NCBI GenBank assembly: GCA_041399065.1
Contig: JAWKTN010000007.1
Location: 62,001 to 126,000 of the forward strand
Reading direction: 5' to 3'
From: JAGQPD01 sp020426865
Lineage (GTDB): Bacteria > Planctomycetota > Planctomycetia > Pirellulales > Pirellulaceae
DNA: 64,000 nucleotides
Of this stretch, positions 53,700 to 62,742 are shown piece after piece. The notes beneath the pieces were generated by a model. It ran no database searches, was not told the DNA's origin, and worked only from the letters and a program-made list of their open reading frames with translations. The position numbers were made by a program, and so were the translations under genes. The number at the start of each line of letters is the position of its first letter. Position 1 is the first letter of the stretch.

Positions 53700-54710
53700 A
53701 TGAAAAGTACGCCGTCGCCAATGGCACGCCACCTCGACCGCCGCACGGCGATGGGGCTGATCGGGGCCGCTGCTGTTTCCTGCTCGTGGCCAATTCGTTC
53801 GGCGGCCGCCGGATGGCTTTCGCAGCCGATAAAGTTGGGGATCATTGCGGACCTGCATCACGATATCGTACACGACGGTGTCGCTCGCATGCAGTCGTTC
53901 GTCAAAGCGATGGAACTTGCGAAGCCTGACGCGATCATCCAATTGGGGGACTTCGCGTATCCGAACGCGAAGAATCGCGATGTGATCGATTTGTTTAATT
54001 CGTCGCACCCAAAGGCATACCACGTCATCGGCAACCACGATACGAACGGTGCTCATACAAGGGAGCAATGTCTCGACGTTTGGGGGATGACGGACAATTA
54101 TTACATGACGTCGATTCGCGAGTTGACGCTTGTCGTTCTCGACGGCAACGAGCGAGGTTCACCGATGCATGAGGGTGGTTATCCGTCGTACGTGGGCGAC
54201 GAACAGTTGAACTGGCTGCAAAACGTGCTGACGTCGGTTCGGGGACCGATGATCATCGCGTCGCACCAGCCACTTGCCGGCACGTTTGCGGTCGACAATG
54301 CCGAGGCGATACAGAAGCTCCTTGCGGAGTACGCCGACCGGATTCTTCTTGCGATCAATGGCCACTCCCATATCGATCACGTCCGTCGCGTCAAGGACAT
54401 AGTCTACATGCACATAAATTCGGCGTCCTATCAATGGGTGGGGGGCAACTATCAGCACGAAAGTTACTCGAGCGAGGAACATTCCGCCAAGCCGTGGTTG
54501 TCGCACACTTGTCCGTACCGCGATAGTCTGTTCGCGGTTCTGACGATCGATCCGGATGACCTTTCGATTTCGGTTGACGGCAAGGAAAGCCAATGGGTAG
54601 GCCCGTCACCGGCGGAGTTGGGGGCCAACATATCCGCATCGCTGACGCACGGAGAAGAGATCGCGCCGCGAATTCGCGATCGGCATTTGCAGCGGATTCG
54701 GGGGAATTGA
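53700..54710 (+). CDS. Tat-exported calcineurin-like metallophosphoesterase
   Basis: A 336-residue protein with a Tat signal (RRTAMGLIGAAAVSC, RR at 12-13) and the calcineurin-like metal motifs in order: GIIADLHHD, QLGDFAYP, VIGNHDT, IIASHQP and NGHSHIDH. It would hydrolyse a phosphate ester in the periplasm. ATG 53700 is used; 53721 would remove seven residues but keep the twin arginine. It stands alone on the plus strand, convergent with the HU gene. Confidence 0.88.
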   Translation: MKSTPSPMARHLDRRTAMGLIGAAAVSCSWPIRSAAAGWLSQPIKLGIIADLHHDIVHDGVARMQSFVKAMELAKPDAIIQLGDFAYPNAKNRDVIDLFNSSHPKAYHVIGNHDTNGAHTREQCLDVWGMTDNYYMTSIRELTLVVLDGNERGSPMHEGGYPSYVGDEQLNWLQNVLTSVRGPMIIASHQPLAGTFAVDNAEAIQKLLAEYADRILLAINGHSHIDHVRRVKDIVYMHINSASYQWVGGNYQHESYSSEEHSAKPWLSHTCPYRDSLFAVLTIDPDDLSISVDGKESQWVGPSPAELGANISASLTHGEEIAPRIRDRHLQRIRGN

Positions 54711-54745
54711 CGACTGTCTTGCATGTTGAATTGAATGTGGCAACG

Positions 54746-54783
54746 AAAAAGCCACACGACCTCGGTCCAGATCGTATGGCTTT
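54746..54783 (-). terminator. Rho-independent terminator of the HU-family gene
   Basis: Read on the minus strand: AAAGCCATACGA, a loop with an inner GACC/GGTC stem, then TCGTGTGGCTTTTT. The arms pair with one mismatch and a T-run of five follows. It lies 88 nt downstream of the HU-like stop. Confidence 0.7.
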
Positions 54784-54871
54784 GGATGTGGTGACCTGCG
54801 TCAAGCGCAGGGCGTCGCGTCCGCTTTAATGGGCCCGTTCGGGCATCGCGTGACGGACTGGCTTAGTGGTG

Positions 54872-55192
54872 TTAGACCATGTCCTTCAGGTTCTTCAGTG
54901 GTCGGATTTTGACCACATTGCGAGCCGGCTTGGCTTTGAAGACGGTTTCTTCTTTCGTGAAGGGGTTGATGCCTTTACGAGCTTTGGTGGCCGGCTTGTG
55001 GGTCACTGTAATCTTGCAGAGACCGGGAACCGTGAATGACTTGGGACCGTTCTTACCGAGTGATTTGCGGATTTCCGCGCCCAGTGCATCCAGAACCTCA
55101 CTGACCTGTTTTTTACTCAGTCCAGTCGATTCGGCAATGGCGGCATAGACCTCGGTTTTGGTCGGTGCCTTTTTACCAGCAGCTTTCGCCAT
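54872..55192 (-). CDS. HU-family DNA-binding protein
   Basis: A 106-residue basic protein of the HU/IHF family. It begins with the Lys-rich AKAAGKKAPTK, followed by the dimerisation helices (SKKQVSEVLDALGAEIRKSL) and the DNA-binding arm region around PATKARKGINPFTKEE (71-86) with the conserved Asn-Pro of HU. It compacts DNA and bends it. The N-terminal extension of about ten residues before TKTEVYAAI is typical of planctomycete forms. AAGGG nine bases upstream supports the start. Confidence 0.93.
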   Translation of the reverse strand: MAKAAGKKAPTKTEVYAAIAESTGLSKKQVSEVLDALGAEIRKSLGKNGPKSFTVPGLCKITVTHKPATKARKGINPFTKEETVFKAKPARNVVKIRPLKNLKDMV

Positions 55193-55679
55193 GGTTTTGT
55201 GCCCTTCTCAGAGGGGCCCTCCTTAGCGGGTGAAGTGAATACAAAAAACGTCCGTCCGCGTCGCGGATGCGGAATGGTTTAATACTCTAGCTCGGAAATT
55301 GCAACCGCCCTTGAGCGAGTTTATTGGCAAAATTCCCGGAAAAAAGCCGTATCCGGGGCTCCCAATCGCCACCAGGGGGGGCACCGTCGTGTCCGTTGCC
55401 TGGGGCTTCGCTGTGTTGTAAGATATTGTGGGATAAGCGTTTAAGCAAATTTCGCGAGGATTTCCTGCCGGTCGCCGGCTGGCATGGGTTTGCAGCGGAC
55501 CAAGCTGGAAAGAAACGGCGATAAAACCGCTAAATTTCCCCGAAAATTTTCAGGGTAAAGCAAAATTGGCGGTCCGAACGCGCCGCATGGGTGGGTTGCA
55601 GCGGCCCGGTGAAACCCGGCAAAATGCAGGCAATGGCGTTGGGTGACCAGGAGAATGCCCTTAAACAGCAGGATTCCGG
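55193..55679. other. Divergent intergenic region
   Basis: About 487 nt between the HU gene and the giant propeller gene. TTGCAA and TATTAA hexamers 14 bp apart on the minus strand (near 55282-55307) may be the HU promoter, though the spacing is short. AGGA just before the plus-strand ATG at 55680 is its likely ribosome binding site. Confidence 0.4.
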
Positions 55680-58600
55680 ATGATACATAAAGACACAATT
55701 ACGTCGTTTGGACTCGTAGCGTTAGCGTTATTGCTCGGGCCGCTTGTCGAGGTGTCGGCCCAGCCGGGCCTCCCTTTCAATCCCTTCCAGAACGGCCAAG
55801 GAGAGGAAGAAGATGCCGACGGGATGGTCAGTCAGGTCTTTTTGCCGGCACCGCGTGAGGCACGGCAGGCGTTGTCACGTGCGGCCAAAGCGATCGAGGA
55901 CAAGCGTTTTCTCGACGCCGTGGAGCTGCTCAACCAGACGCTCGGAACCTCGGACACTGAGGACTATTTCGTGGGCGAGATTGGGCAGGCGGGTCGGCAG
56001 GCCAGTTTGAAGGCGGAGGCGATGCGGATGATTGGCAGTGCGCCGGAAGTCCGCGAGGCATTTGAGCGAGTCTACCAGCCGGCGGCCAAACGGGCGTTGG
56101 AAGAGGCGATTTCTCAAAGGGACGTCGCCGCGATCAACGAGGTCAGCCGGCGCTACTTCCATACGACTGCTGGCTATGAAGCGACGATGTTATTGGGGCG
56201 TCTGCATTTAAGCGAAAACCGGCCCTGGGCAGCAGCCCTCTCGCTGCAGCGTCTGGCGGATTCGCCGTCGGCGGCCAAATTCGAACCTGAGCTGTCGCTG
56301 TTGCTGGCCAGCAGTTGGCGGATGGCTGGAACCGACGACGCGGCGGCCACCGCTGCGGCTCGTCTGGCCAATTATCGTGACGAGCGCGTGCGAGTGGGCG
56401 AAACGACCGAGACGCTGGCGCCACCCGACCCAACCGGCCACTCCGCGGAGGCACAATTGCTGGGATATGTCGACAAACTCACGGGCCAAGCGAAGCGATA
56501 TGCGGGAACGGATCGAGTGTCGCAGTGGACGATGTTCCGCGGCGGCCCCGACCGCAACGCGAACACCGCCGGCGACTTGCCATTACCCACGGTCTCGTGG
56601 CGGGTCGAAACCGTCAACGCGCCCAATAGCGAAGCCATCGTGCAATCGATTACCAGACACTTTCTCAGTCAACGCGTTCCCGCCATTCCGGCACTCGACT
56701 TGATCGCCGTCGACGATACGTTGGTGATGCGTGGTCCGGAGGGGGTCTTGGGAATTCGCCTAAGTACGGGCGTGCGGGAATGGGAGCCGGCATGGGAATC
56801 GTTGGAACCGGTCGTGGGCGACGAAACGGTAATGGACAATTCCGCGGCAGCGGTCCGAATGCAGCTGCAGAATCGCATTTGGCAACAAGCCGCTTTGTCG
56901 CAAATGAGCAGCGACGGCCAGCGTCTGTATGTCATTAGCCCGCCGCCGAACACAGTTTCGGATCCGACGATGGCGGTATTCGGCGGCGCCGCCGTAATCC
57001 AACGACTGAACGCTCGACAATTTGGCGGACCTGCCAACGTCGTCGGCAATTCCATGATTTGCCTGGAGCTGCCCACTCAAGGAAAAGTCCTATGGATGGT
57101 GGGGGGCGAAGCAGGTGCCCATCAACAGAAGCTGGAAGGGGGCGTCTTCCTGGGCCCACCACTACCGCTAAGCGATGGACTCTATTGCGTAATGGAAATC
57201 CGTGGAGAGATCCGACTCGTTGTGCTCTCCCCCGACACAGGCGACATCCTATGGACACAGCAACTCGCCCACGTCGAGCCGCCGATGACGATTGAAACGG
57301 ACGAATTGCGTCGCCACGTGGGGGCCAGCCCGTCCTATGCCAATGGTGTGCTCGTCTGTCCCACATCGGCGGGAGCCGTCGTGGCAGTCGACCTGGCAAC
57401 TCGCAGCTTGCTCTGGGGATTCCAATACGCACACAACGCAGAGCGTGAACAGCAGTTGCATCTCGGAGTGCGTCGCAGCATCCGTGCCGTCGCGAACGAT
57501 GAATACGGAAGTCGCTGGCTCGACGGCAGTATTACGATCGCTGAGGGCCATGTATTGCTTACCCCGGTGGAAGGTGACGAGCTGATCTGTTTGGATCTGC
57601 TCACGGGCGAACAGCAGTGGGCTCCCATCCCCCGCGACGAATCACTGTACATCGGGGGCGTGCATCAGGGTGTAGTCGTGGTCGTGGGCGCCGATTCGGT
57701 CCGCGGTATCCGTTTGCAGGACGGCAACCTCGCATGGGAAAAGCCATTGCAATTGGATCAGCAACATCAACCGTCGGGTCGGGGATTCCTCAGCGAACAT
57801 TTTTACTATTTGCCGACGACCAACAATGAAGTTTTGCAAGTAGACGTCACAGCCGGCCAAATCACCGATCGTGTCGACATGGGTGTGACGCTCGGGAATC
57901 TCTACGCACACGGAGACTACATCCTTTCACTGGCGCCGGACATGCTCACATGTTTTTACAAACGTGGTGCCTTACAAAAGCAGGTCCAACAGCGTCTGCG
58001 CGCCAATCCTCAAGACCCCTGGGCCTTGCGACAGCAAGGGGCGATACACTTGAGCGAAGGGAAGACGTTCGAAGGGGTTAAAGCGCTGCGCCAGGCAATC
58101 GACCGATATACGGTGTTGGCAGGGAACGACAGCCTTTCGAAGGCGGAGTTGCGGGCCGCCCGTTCGATGTTGGCGGCTTCTCTCCTGCAGCTGCTTCGCA
58201 CGCAATTCGCAGACCATCAACAACTCGCCCAAGAGATCACGCCGCTGCTGGAAACAGAACAACAACGCGCCGAATTCCATCGCGTCATGGCGGAAGGATT
58301 CGGACAACACGGCGACGCCATGTCTGCGCTGCAACATGTGTTAAACCTGGCGAAGATCGACGCCGCCAAACAGGAGCCGTTACCGTGGGAGGAAGGGTCA
58401 CGATTGGAACGCGTGGATGGCCAACGACAAGTCGCGTGCAACCGCTGGATATCGGCCATTATTCAGCAGTTGGTTTCCAGTTCCTCACCGGAATCAAGTG
58501 CCCAATTGATCGCCAAGGTCGTCAACGAGACGCCAGCATCGGCTGAGCGAGATGGTCCGGCCGTTTATCTAACACAGTTACGTCAGTTGGTGTCGAATCT

Positions 58601-60494
58601 CGGAATCCATCCGCGAGCCGTCGACGCGCGTCGGACGCTGATTCGCGAGCTAATCGGGGCAGGGGATTTGGCAGAAGCAATCGCTCATCTCAGCTTTTTA
58701 CAGTCGCACGCGACGGCTTCGCAGGCGGCACGCTGGACCGCCGAAGTTGCTGAACTGCTGGAAAACCATCAGGAATACGCGGAGGCTGCGAGGCTGTATC
58801 GGCAGATCAGGCTCCAGTGGCCGCTGGAAACGTTGGAGGACGAGCAGTCGGTTGACGAGTACGTAGCGCGTAAGGAACAACTTTCTACATTCAGCACCTA
58901 CCTTCGTGCTCCGCGCCCGTGGCCCAATGGTGCGACCGAGGTCACGGCAACCGACGCACGTCTCAACGCGGCGCAACTTCAATCTGCCGTTCCGTTTCGT
59001 GTGCAACAATCTACTGGCCCTTGGGACGACTCCCAGACGCTCGCCGCCGACAGCAGTCGCCAACCCCGGATCATGGTCCTCGATGGTGCGGGGCAACCGA
59101 TCATAGAGGTGATGAATGACCGCAATGGGAGTAACAAATATGTAACCCAAAACGTCGAGCTAAGCTACGCAAAGATCTACGGCAACGTGGCCGTCATCTC
59201 GCTGGGCCAGGAGATTGTCGCCGTGGATCTGTCGCAAAACTCGCAACCTCGTAGCGATCGAATTCTTTGGCAGCATGCCGTCGGAGCTCCGATGATCGCC
59301 AGCCGCATTCGCTTCCGAGGCCTCGCAAGTCAACAGGTCGATACGCTGCTCGGGATCCCAAAGCGCAGCCACGTCGATAGCGACGGGCAGCTTGTAGGCC
59401 GCCTTGGTTCGGTGAGCGTCAACGGTGTCTGCTTTCAGGAGCTCGGGGAATTGCACTGCGTTGACTTGCTGACGGGGCGCCACCATTGGACTCGATCCGA
59501 CGTCGACAAAGGTTGCGAACTATTTGGGGACGATGATCTGTTGTTCGCTGTTTCACCGGAAGACCGCGAACTGGCACGTGTATTCTCGACGCAAGACGGC
59601 CGCGAATTGGGACATCGCAAGGTCGTTCCGTGGGAAGCGACATGTACGACTTTGGGGCGCTGGCAGTTGTATGTCTCTCCCGCGACCGATCAACAAACCC
59701 CCAGCGTGAACTTGGCCTTATACGATGCCTGGACCGAAAAGGACCTTTGGAGCCAACCATTTCCTGTCATGTCCAAGTCCTGCCTGATCGGAACGGACGA
59801 AATTGCGGTTGTCCAGCCAAATGGAGCATTCCAGGTGATGAACATCGCGTCGGGAAGGGTGGTTGTCCAGCAGCAACTGGATGCTCAATCGCTATCGGCA
59901 GTCCATGTGCATCGTTTTCCCGATCGATACATCGTGGCCACCAACCGCGCCGACTACGGTGGTCGCCAGACGCTACGATACAACGTGCTCGGAACGAACA
60001 TCTCTGCGGCGGAAGTCAGCGGCAAGATCTACGCCATCGCCAGGGACTCAGGAAGTCAGCTCTGGAAAAAACCGGTGGTCGTCGAAGACTTTGCCATGCC
60101 GACCTATCAACCGACTGGCTTGCCGGCATTCACACTGTTGAAGCTGCTGCAATCCAGTTCACGCGGGCAACGGACGATGGCGAGCGCACTTTGCCTGGAC
60201 ATTCGCGATGGCAGCCCCATTTTCTTCGAACGAAACCTGAGTTACACCAGTGCGAACTTTCAGATTTCCGGGGTCCCAAGCTTAAACATGATCAACCTGA
60301 CTCTGCCAGACAACAAGGTCTATACGATCCAATTCACGACCAATCCCCGATCGGAACAGGGGCCGGTTGAGATCCCCGCTGACGATCAGGATCCGGATGA
60401 CAAAACGGAAGAGGATGCCAACCCCGTCCCCGGGTTGAACTTGAAAGGCCTACCTGCTCGACTCCGCAACCTCCGACCGGGCCCGGAACGATAG
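55680..60494 (+). CDS. Giant PQQ-like beta-propeller and TPR protein, exported
   Basis: A 1604-residue protein with a signal peptide (hydrophobic GLVALALLLGPLVEVSA). After about 200 residues of helical repeats come PQQ-like propeller blades (TMFRGGPDRNANTAGDLP, GVREWEPAWE, GKVLWMVGGE, GDILWTQQLA, RSLLWGFQYA, GEQQWAPIPRD), then a TPR/helical region (about 760-1080), then a second propeller (DRILWQHAVGAP, GRHHWTRSDVD) and a proline- and acid-rich tail. Two propellers joined by helical repeats suggest a large periplasmic scaffold. It is followed by MoxR and DUF58 genes after 290 nt. No enzyme site was assigned. Confidence 0.88.
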   Translation: MIHKDTITSFGLVALALLLGPLVEVSAQPGLPFNPFQNGQGEEEDADGMVSQVFLPAPREARQALSRAAKAIEDKRFLDAVELLNQTLGTSDTEDYFVGEIGQAGRQASLKAEAMRMIGSAPEVREAFERVYQPAAKRALEEAISQRDVAAINEVSRRYFHTTAGYEATMLLGRLHLSENRPWAAALSLQRLADSPSAAKFEPELSLLLASSWRMAGTDDAAATAAARLANYRDERVRVGETTETLAPPDPTGHSAEAQLLGYVDKLTGQAKRYAGTDRVSQWTMFRGGPDRNANTAGDLPLPTVSWRVETVNAPNSEAIVQSITRHFLSQRVPAIPALDLIAVDDTLVMRGPEGVLGIRLSTGVREWEPAWESLEPVVGDETVMDNSAAAVRMQLQNRIWQQAALSQMSSDGQRLYVISPPPNTVSDPTMAVFGGAAVIQRLNARQFGGPANVVGNSMICLELPTQGKVLWMVGGEAGAHQQKLEGGVFLGPPLPLSDGLYCVMEIRGEIRLVVLSPDTGDILWTQQLAHVEPPMTIETDELRRHVGASPSYANGVLVCPTSAGAVVAVDLATRSLLWGFQYAHNAEREQQLHLGVRRSIRAVANDEYGSRWLDGSITIAEGHVLLTPVEGDELICLDLLTGEQQWAPIPRDESLYIGGVHQGVVVVVGADSVRGIRLQDGNLAWEKPLQLDQQHQPSGRGFLSEHFYYLPTTNNEVLQVDVTAGQITDRVDMGVTLGNLYAHGDYILSLAPDMLTCFYKRGALQKQVQQRLRANPQDPWALRQQGAIHLSEGKTFEGVKALRQAIDRYTVLAGNDSLSKAELRAARSMLAASLLQLLRTQFADHQQLAQEITPLLETEQQRAEFHRVMAEGFGQHGDAMSALQHVLNLAKIDAAKQEPLPWEEGSRLERVDGQRQVACNRWISAIIQQLVSSSSPESSAQLIAKVVNETPASAERDGPAVYLTQLRQLVSNLGIHPRAVDARRTLIRELIGAGDLAEAIAHLSFLQSHATASQAARWTAEVAELLENHQEYAEAARLYRQIRLQWPLETLEDEQSVDEYVARKEQLSTFSTYLRAPRPWPNGATEVTATDARLNAAQLQSAVPFRVQQSTGPWDDSQTLAADSSRQPRIMVLDGAGQPIIEVMNDRNGSNKYVTQNVELSYAKIYGNVAVISLGQEIVAVDLSQNSQPRSDRILWQHAVGAPMIASRIRFRGLASQQVDTLLGIPKRSHVDSDGQLVGRLGSVSVNGVCFQELGELHCVDLLTGRHHWTRSDVDKGCELFGDDDLLFAVSPEDRELARVFSTQDGRELGHRKVVPWEATCTTLGRWQLYVSPATDQQTPSVNLALYDAWTEKDLWSQPFPVMSKSCLIGTDEIAVVQPNGAFQVMNIASGRVVVQQQLDAQSLSAVHVHRFPDRYIVATNRADYGGRQTLRYNVLGTNISAAEVSGKIYAIARDSGSQLWKKPVVVEDFAMPTYQPTGLPAFTLLKLLQSSSRGQRTMASALCLDIRDGSPIFFERNLSYTSANFQISGVPSLNMINLTLPDNKVYTIQFTTNPRSEQGPVEIPADDQDPDDKTEEDANPVPGLNLKGLPARLRNLRPGPER

Positions 60495-60784
60495 GCCATC
60501 TCGCGGGGGGGGCGCGTGACGGTGAACCTGTCAACCATTTCGCGGCACACAAAGACGAGGCTTTTCGACGCGATTCCAGGAGTATTCCCTGTTCGCACTA
60601 CGCCAGCGATAATAATAGGGAACATGAGAACGAGCGACTTGCGGCCTCTCGGCTTGTGGCCAACCCTTAGATCCCGCATAACCAGACCGCCAAAACGGCG
60701 ATAAGCCAGCCTGGGTTGACCTATGTTTGACTATGGAAACACGATCACCAATTCGATCCGTATATAGCCCCCAAGGAATACCGC

Positions 60785-61840
60785 ATGACTAGTCCGGGTC
60801 CTCAAGCCATCGATAACGCGTCCGTCGAACGGCTGTCACGTGCCTACGAGCAATTGAAAACCGAATTGGCGAAGGTCATCGTAGGCCAGGAGCAGGTGAT
60901 TGACGAATTATTGATATCGTTGTTCAGTCGCGGTCACTGTCTGTTGGAGGGTGTCCCAGGTCTGGCGAAGACGCTGATGATCAGTACCTTGGCGCGGACG
61001 ATGGACTTATCGTTCAGCCGCATACAATTCACGCCAGATCTGATGCCGGCCGACATTACCGGCACGGAGATCCTGGAGGAGAACAAGACCACGGGTGCAC
61101 GGGAGCGGCGGTTCCTGGAAGGACCGATTTTCGCCAACGTCATTTTGGCGGACGAAATCAACCGGACGCCGCCGAAGACGCAGGCTGCATTATTAGAGGC
61201 GATGCAGGAACGTCAGGTTACGATTGGCCGGCAGCGTCGCGATCTATCGGATCCTTTTTTCGTGCTGGCAACGCAAAATCCGATTGAACAAGAGGGAACG
61301 TATCCGCTGCCCGAAGCCCAACAGGACCGTTTCATGTTCAAGGTCTTCGTCAGGTATCCCAAGTTTGACGAGGAGTTCGAGGTAGCACGTCGGACAACCG
61401 CCATTTCCACCGACACGATTCAGTCAGTACTATCGGCTGAGGACATCTCGACGATTCAGCGGACGGTTCGCTTGGTACCGGCAACGGACCATGTGATCCG
61501 CTATGCGTTATCGCTGGTTCGTCAAACACGAGTCGGCGAGGAGGGGATCCCCGATTTCGTCAATGACGCGGTCGGATGGGGTGCCGGTCCCCGAGCGGTG
61601 CAGTATTTGATCTTGGGTGGCAAGGCCCGTGCACTGATGCACAATCGTACGCATGTCGCCACCGAAGACATCCAAGCACTCGCAAAACCCGTATTGCGCC
61701 ATCGTTTGGTGGTAAACTTCGCCGCTCAAAGTGATGGCATTACGCCGGACGATGTCATCGACCGTTTGATTGATAACACTCCCACTCGAGAGGACGAGCT
61801 TATCCGTGATGCCCGATTCCAAAAGATTTTTGCATCCTGA
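60785..61840 (+). CDS. MoxR-family AAA ATPase
   Basis: A 351-residue AAA+ ATPase with Walker A GVPGLAKT (56-63), Walker B VILADEINRTPPKTQAALLEAM and sensor ATQNPIEQEGTYPLPEAQQDRF. MoxR proteins act as chaperones that insert metals or assemble complexes, usually with a DUF58 and a vWA protein, exactly the next two genes here. It overlaps the DUF58 gene by 32 bases. Confidence 0.95.
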   Translation: MTSPGPQAIDNASVERLSRAYEQLKTELAKVIVGQEQVIDELLISLFSRGHCLLEGVPGLAKTLMISTLARTMDLSFSRIQFTPDLMPADITGTEILEENKTTGARERRFLEGPIFANVILADEINRTPPKTQAALLEAMQERQVTIGRQRRDLSDPFFVLATQNPIEQEGTYPLPEAQQDRFMFKVFVRYPKFDEEFEVARRTTAISTDTIQSVLSAEDISTIQRTVRLVPATDHVIRYALSLVRQTRVGEEGIPDFVNDAVGWGAGPRAVQYLILGGKARALMHNRTHVATEDIQALAKPVLRHRLVVNFAAQSDGITPDDVIDRLIDNTPTREDELIRDARFQKIFAS

Positions 61841-62711
61841 AGCGATCAAGCGCATCGCGCGACTGGAATTGCGGGCCAGACACATTGTCGAAGGGTTTCT
61901 CTCGGGAATGCACCGCAGCCCGTACTTCGGTCAGTCGGTGGAGTTTCGTCAGCATCGCGAATATGCTGCCGGGGATGATCTGCGCCACGTCGACTGGAAA
62001 GTCTGGGCGCGGCAAGATCGACTGTACGTCAAGCAATTCGAAGAGGATACCAACCTGCGCTGCCACCTGCTGGTTGACGGTTCCAACAGCATGCGCTACG
62101 GCTGCGGGCCGCTGAACAAGTACGAGTACGCCTGCACGGTAGCCGCCAGTATGGCCTATTTGGTGCTGCGTCAGCAGGACGCGGCGGGCTGCGTGACGTT
62201 TGACGATCGCGTTCGCAAGACAGTCCCGACGCGGAGCAATCGTACGCACTTGCAGGCCATTATCGACGGGCTTGCACTCGAAGAGCCGGCTGACAAGACC
62301 GACATGTACGCCGTTCTCCGCTCAATTGCCGAAGCGTTCCCGCGCCGCGGGATGATGATCTTGATATCGGATCTGTTGAACGATCCCAAAGGGACAATCA
62401 AGGGACTGCAATTACTACGGCGTCGCGGTCACGATGTGCTCGTTTTCCATGTGATGGACGACGACGAATTGGATTTTCAGTTCAATGGCCCCACGCGGTT
62501 TGAAGGTCTCGAATCGCTCGACGCACTCAACTGCAATCCTCGAGCCTTGCGTGAGGGGTACCTTGAAGCCCTGCAAGAGTTCCTGGATCACATCCGTCGG
62601 CAATGTGCACAGAGTGTGGTCGACTACGCCCTCATTCGCACCAGTGACCCACTCGATGCCGCCCTGGCCACCTACCTCAGCAATCGGCTCGGCATGCACC
62701 ACAAGAACTAA
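61809..62711 (+). CDS. DUF58 domain protein
   Basis: A 300-residue protein with the DUF58 signature GQSVEFRQHREYAAGDDLRHVDWKVWARQDRLYVK (about 36-70, with the RxYxxGDxxRxIDW-like core) and a vWA-like fold with LVDGSNSMRYG as MIDAS-type segment. It works with MoxR. ATG 61809 lies in the MoxR gene; GTG 61806 is an alternative. The stop is at 62709-62711, inside a tandem duplication. Confidence 0.93.
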   Translation: MPDSKRFLHPEAIKRIARLELRARHIVEGFLSGMHRSPYFGQSVEFRQHREYAAGDDLRHVDWKVWARQDRLYVKQFEEDTNLRCHLLVDGSNSMRYGCGPLNKYEYACTVAASMAYLVLRQQDAAGCVTFDDRVRKTVPTRSNRTHLQAIIDGLALEEPADKTDMYAVLRSIAEAFPRRGMMILISDLLNDPKGTIKGLQLLRRRGHDVLVFHVMDDDELDFQFNGPTRFEGLESLDALNCNPRALREGYLEALQEFLDHIRRQCAQSVVDYALIRTSDPLDAALATYLSNRLGMHHKN

Positions 62712-62728
62712 GCGACAAGAACTAAGCG
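62701..62728 (+). repeat. 14-bp tandem duplication at a gene end
   Basis: ACAAGAACTAAGCG occurs twice in direct contact (62701-62714 and 62715-62728). The stop of the DUF58 gene lies in the first copy; the second copy is non-coding. A recent slippage or duplication event is likely. Confidence 0.9.
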
Positions 62729-62742
62729 ACTGACGTACCGCC

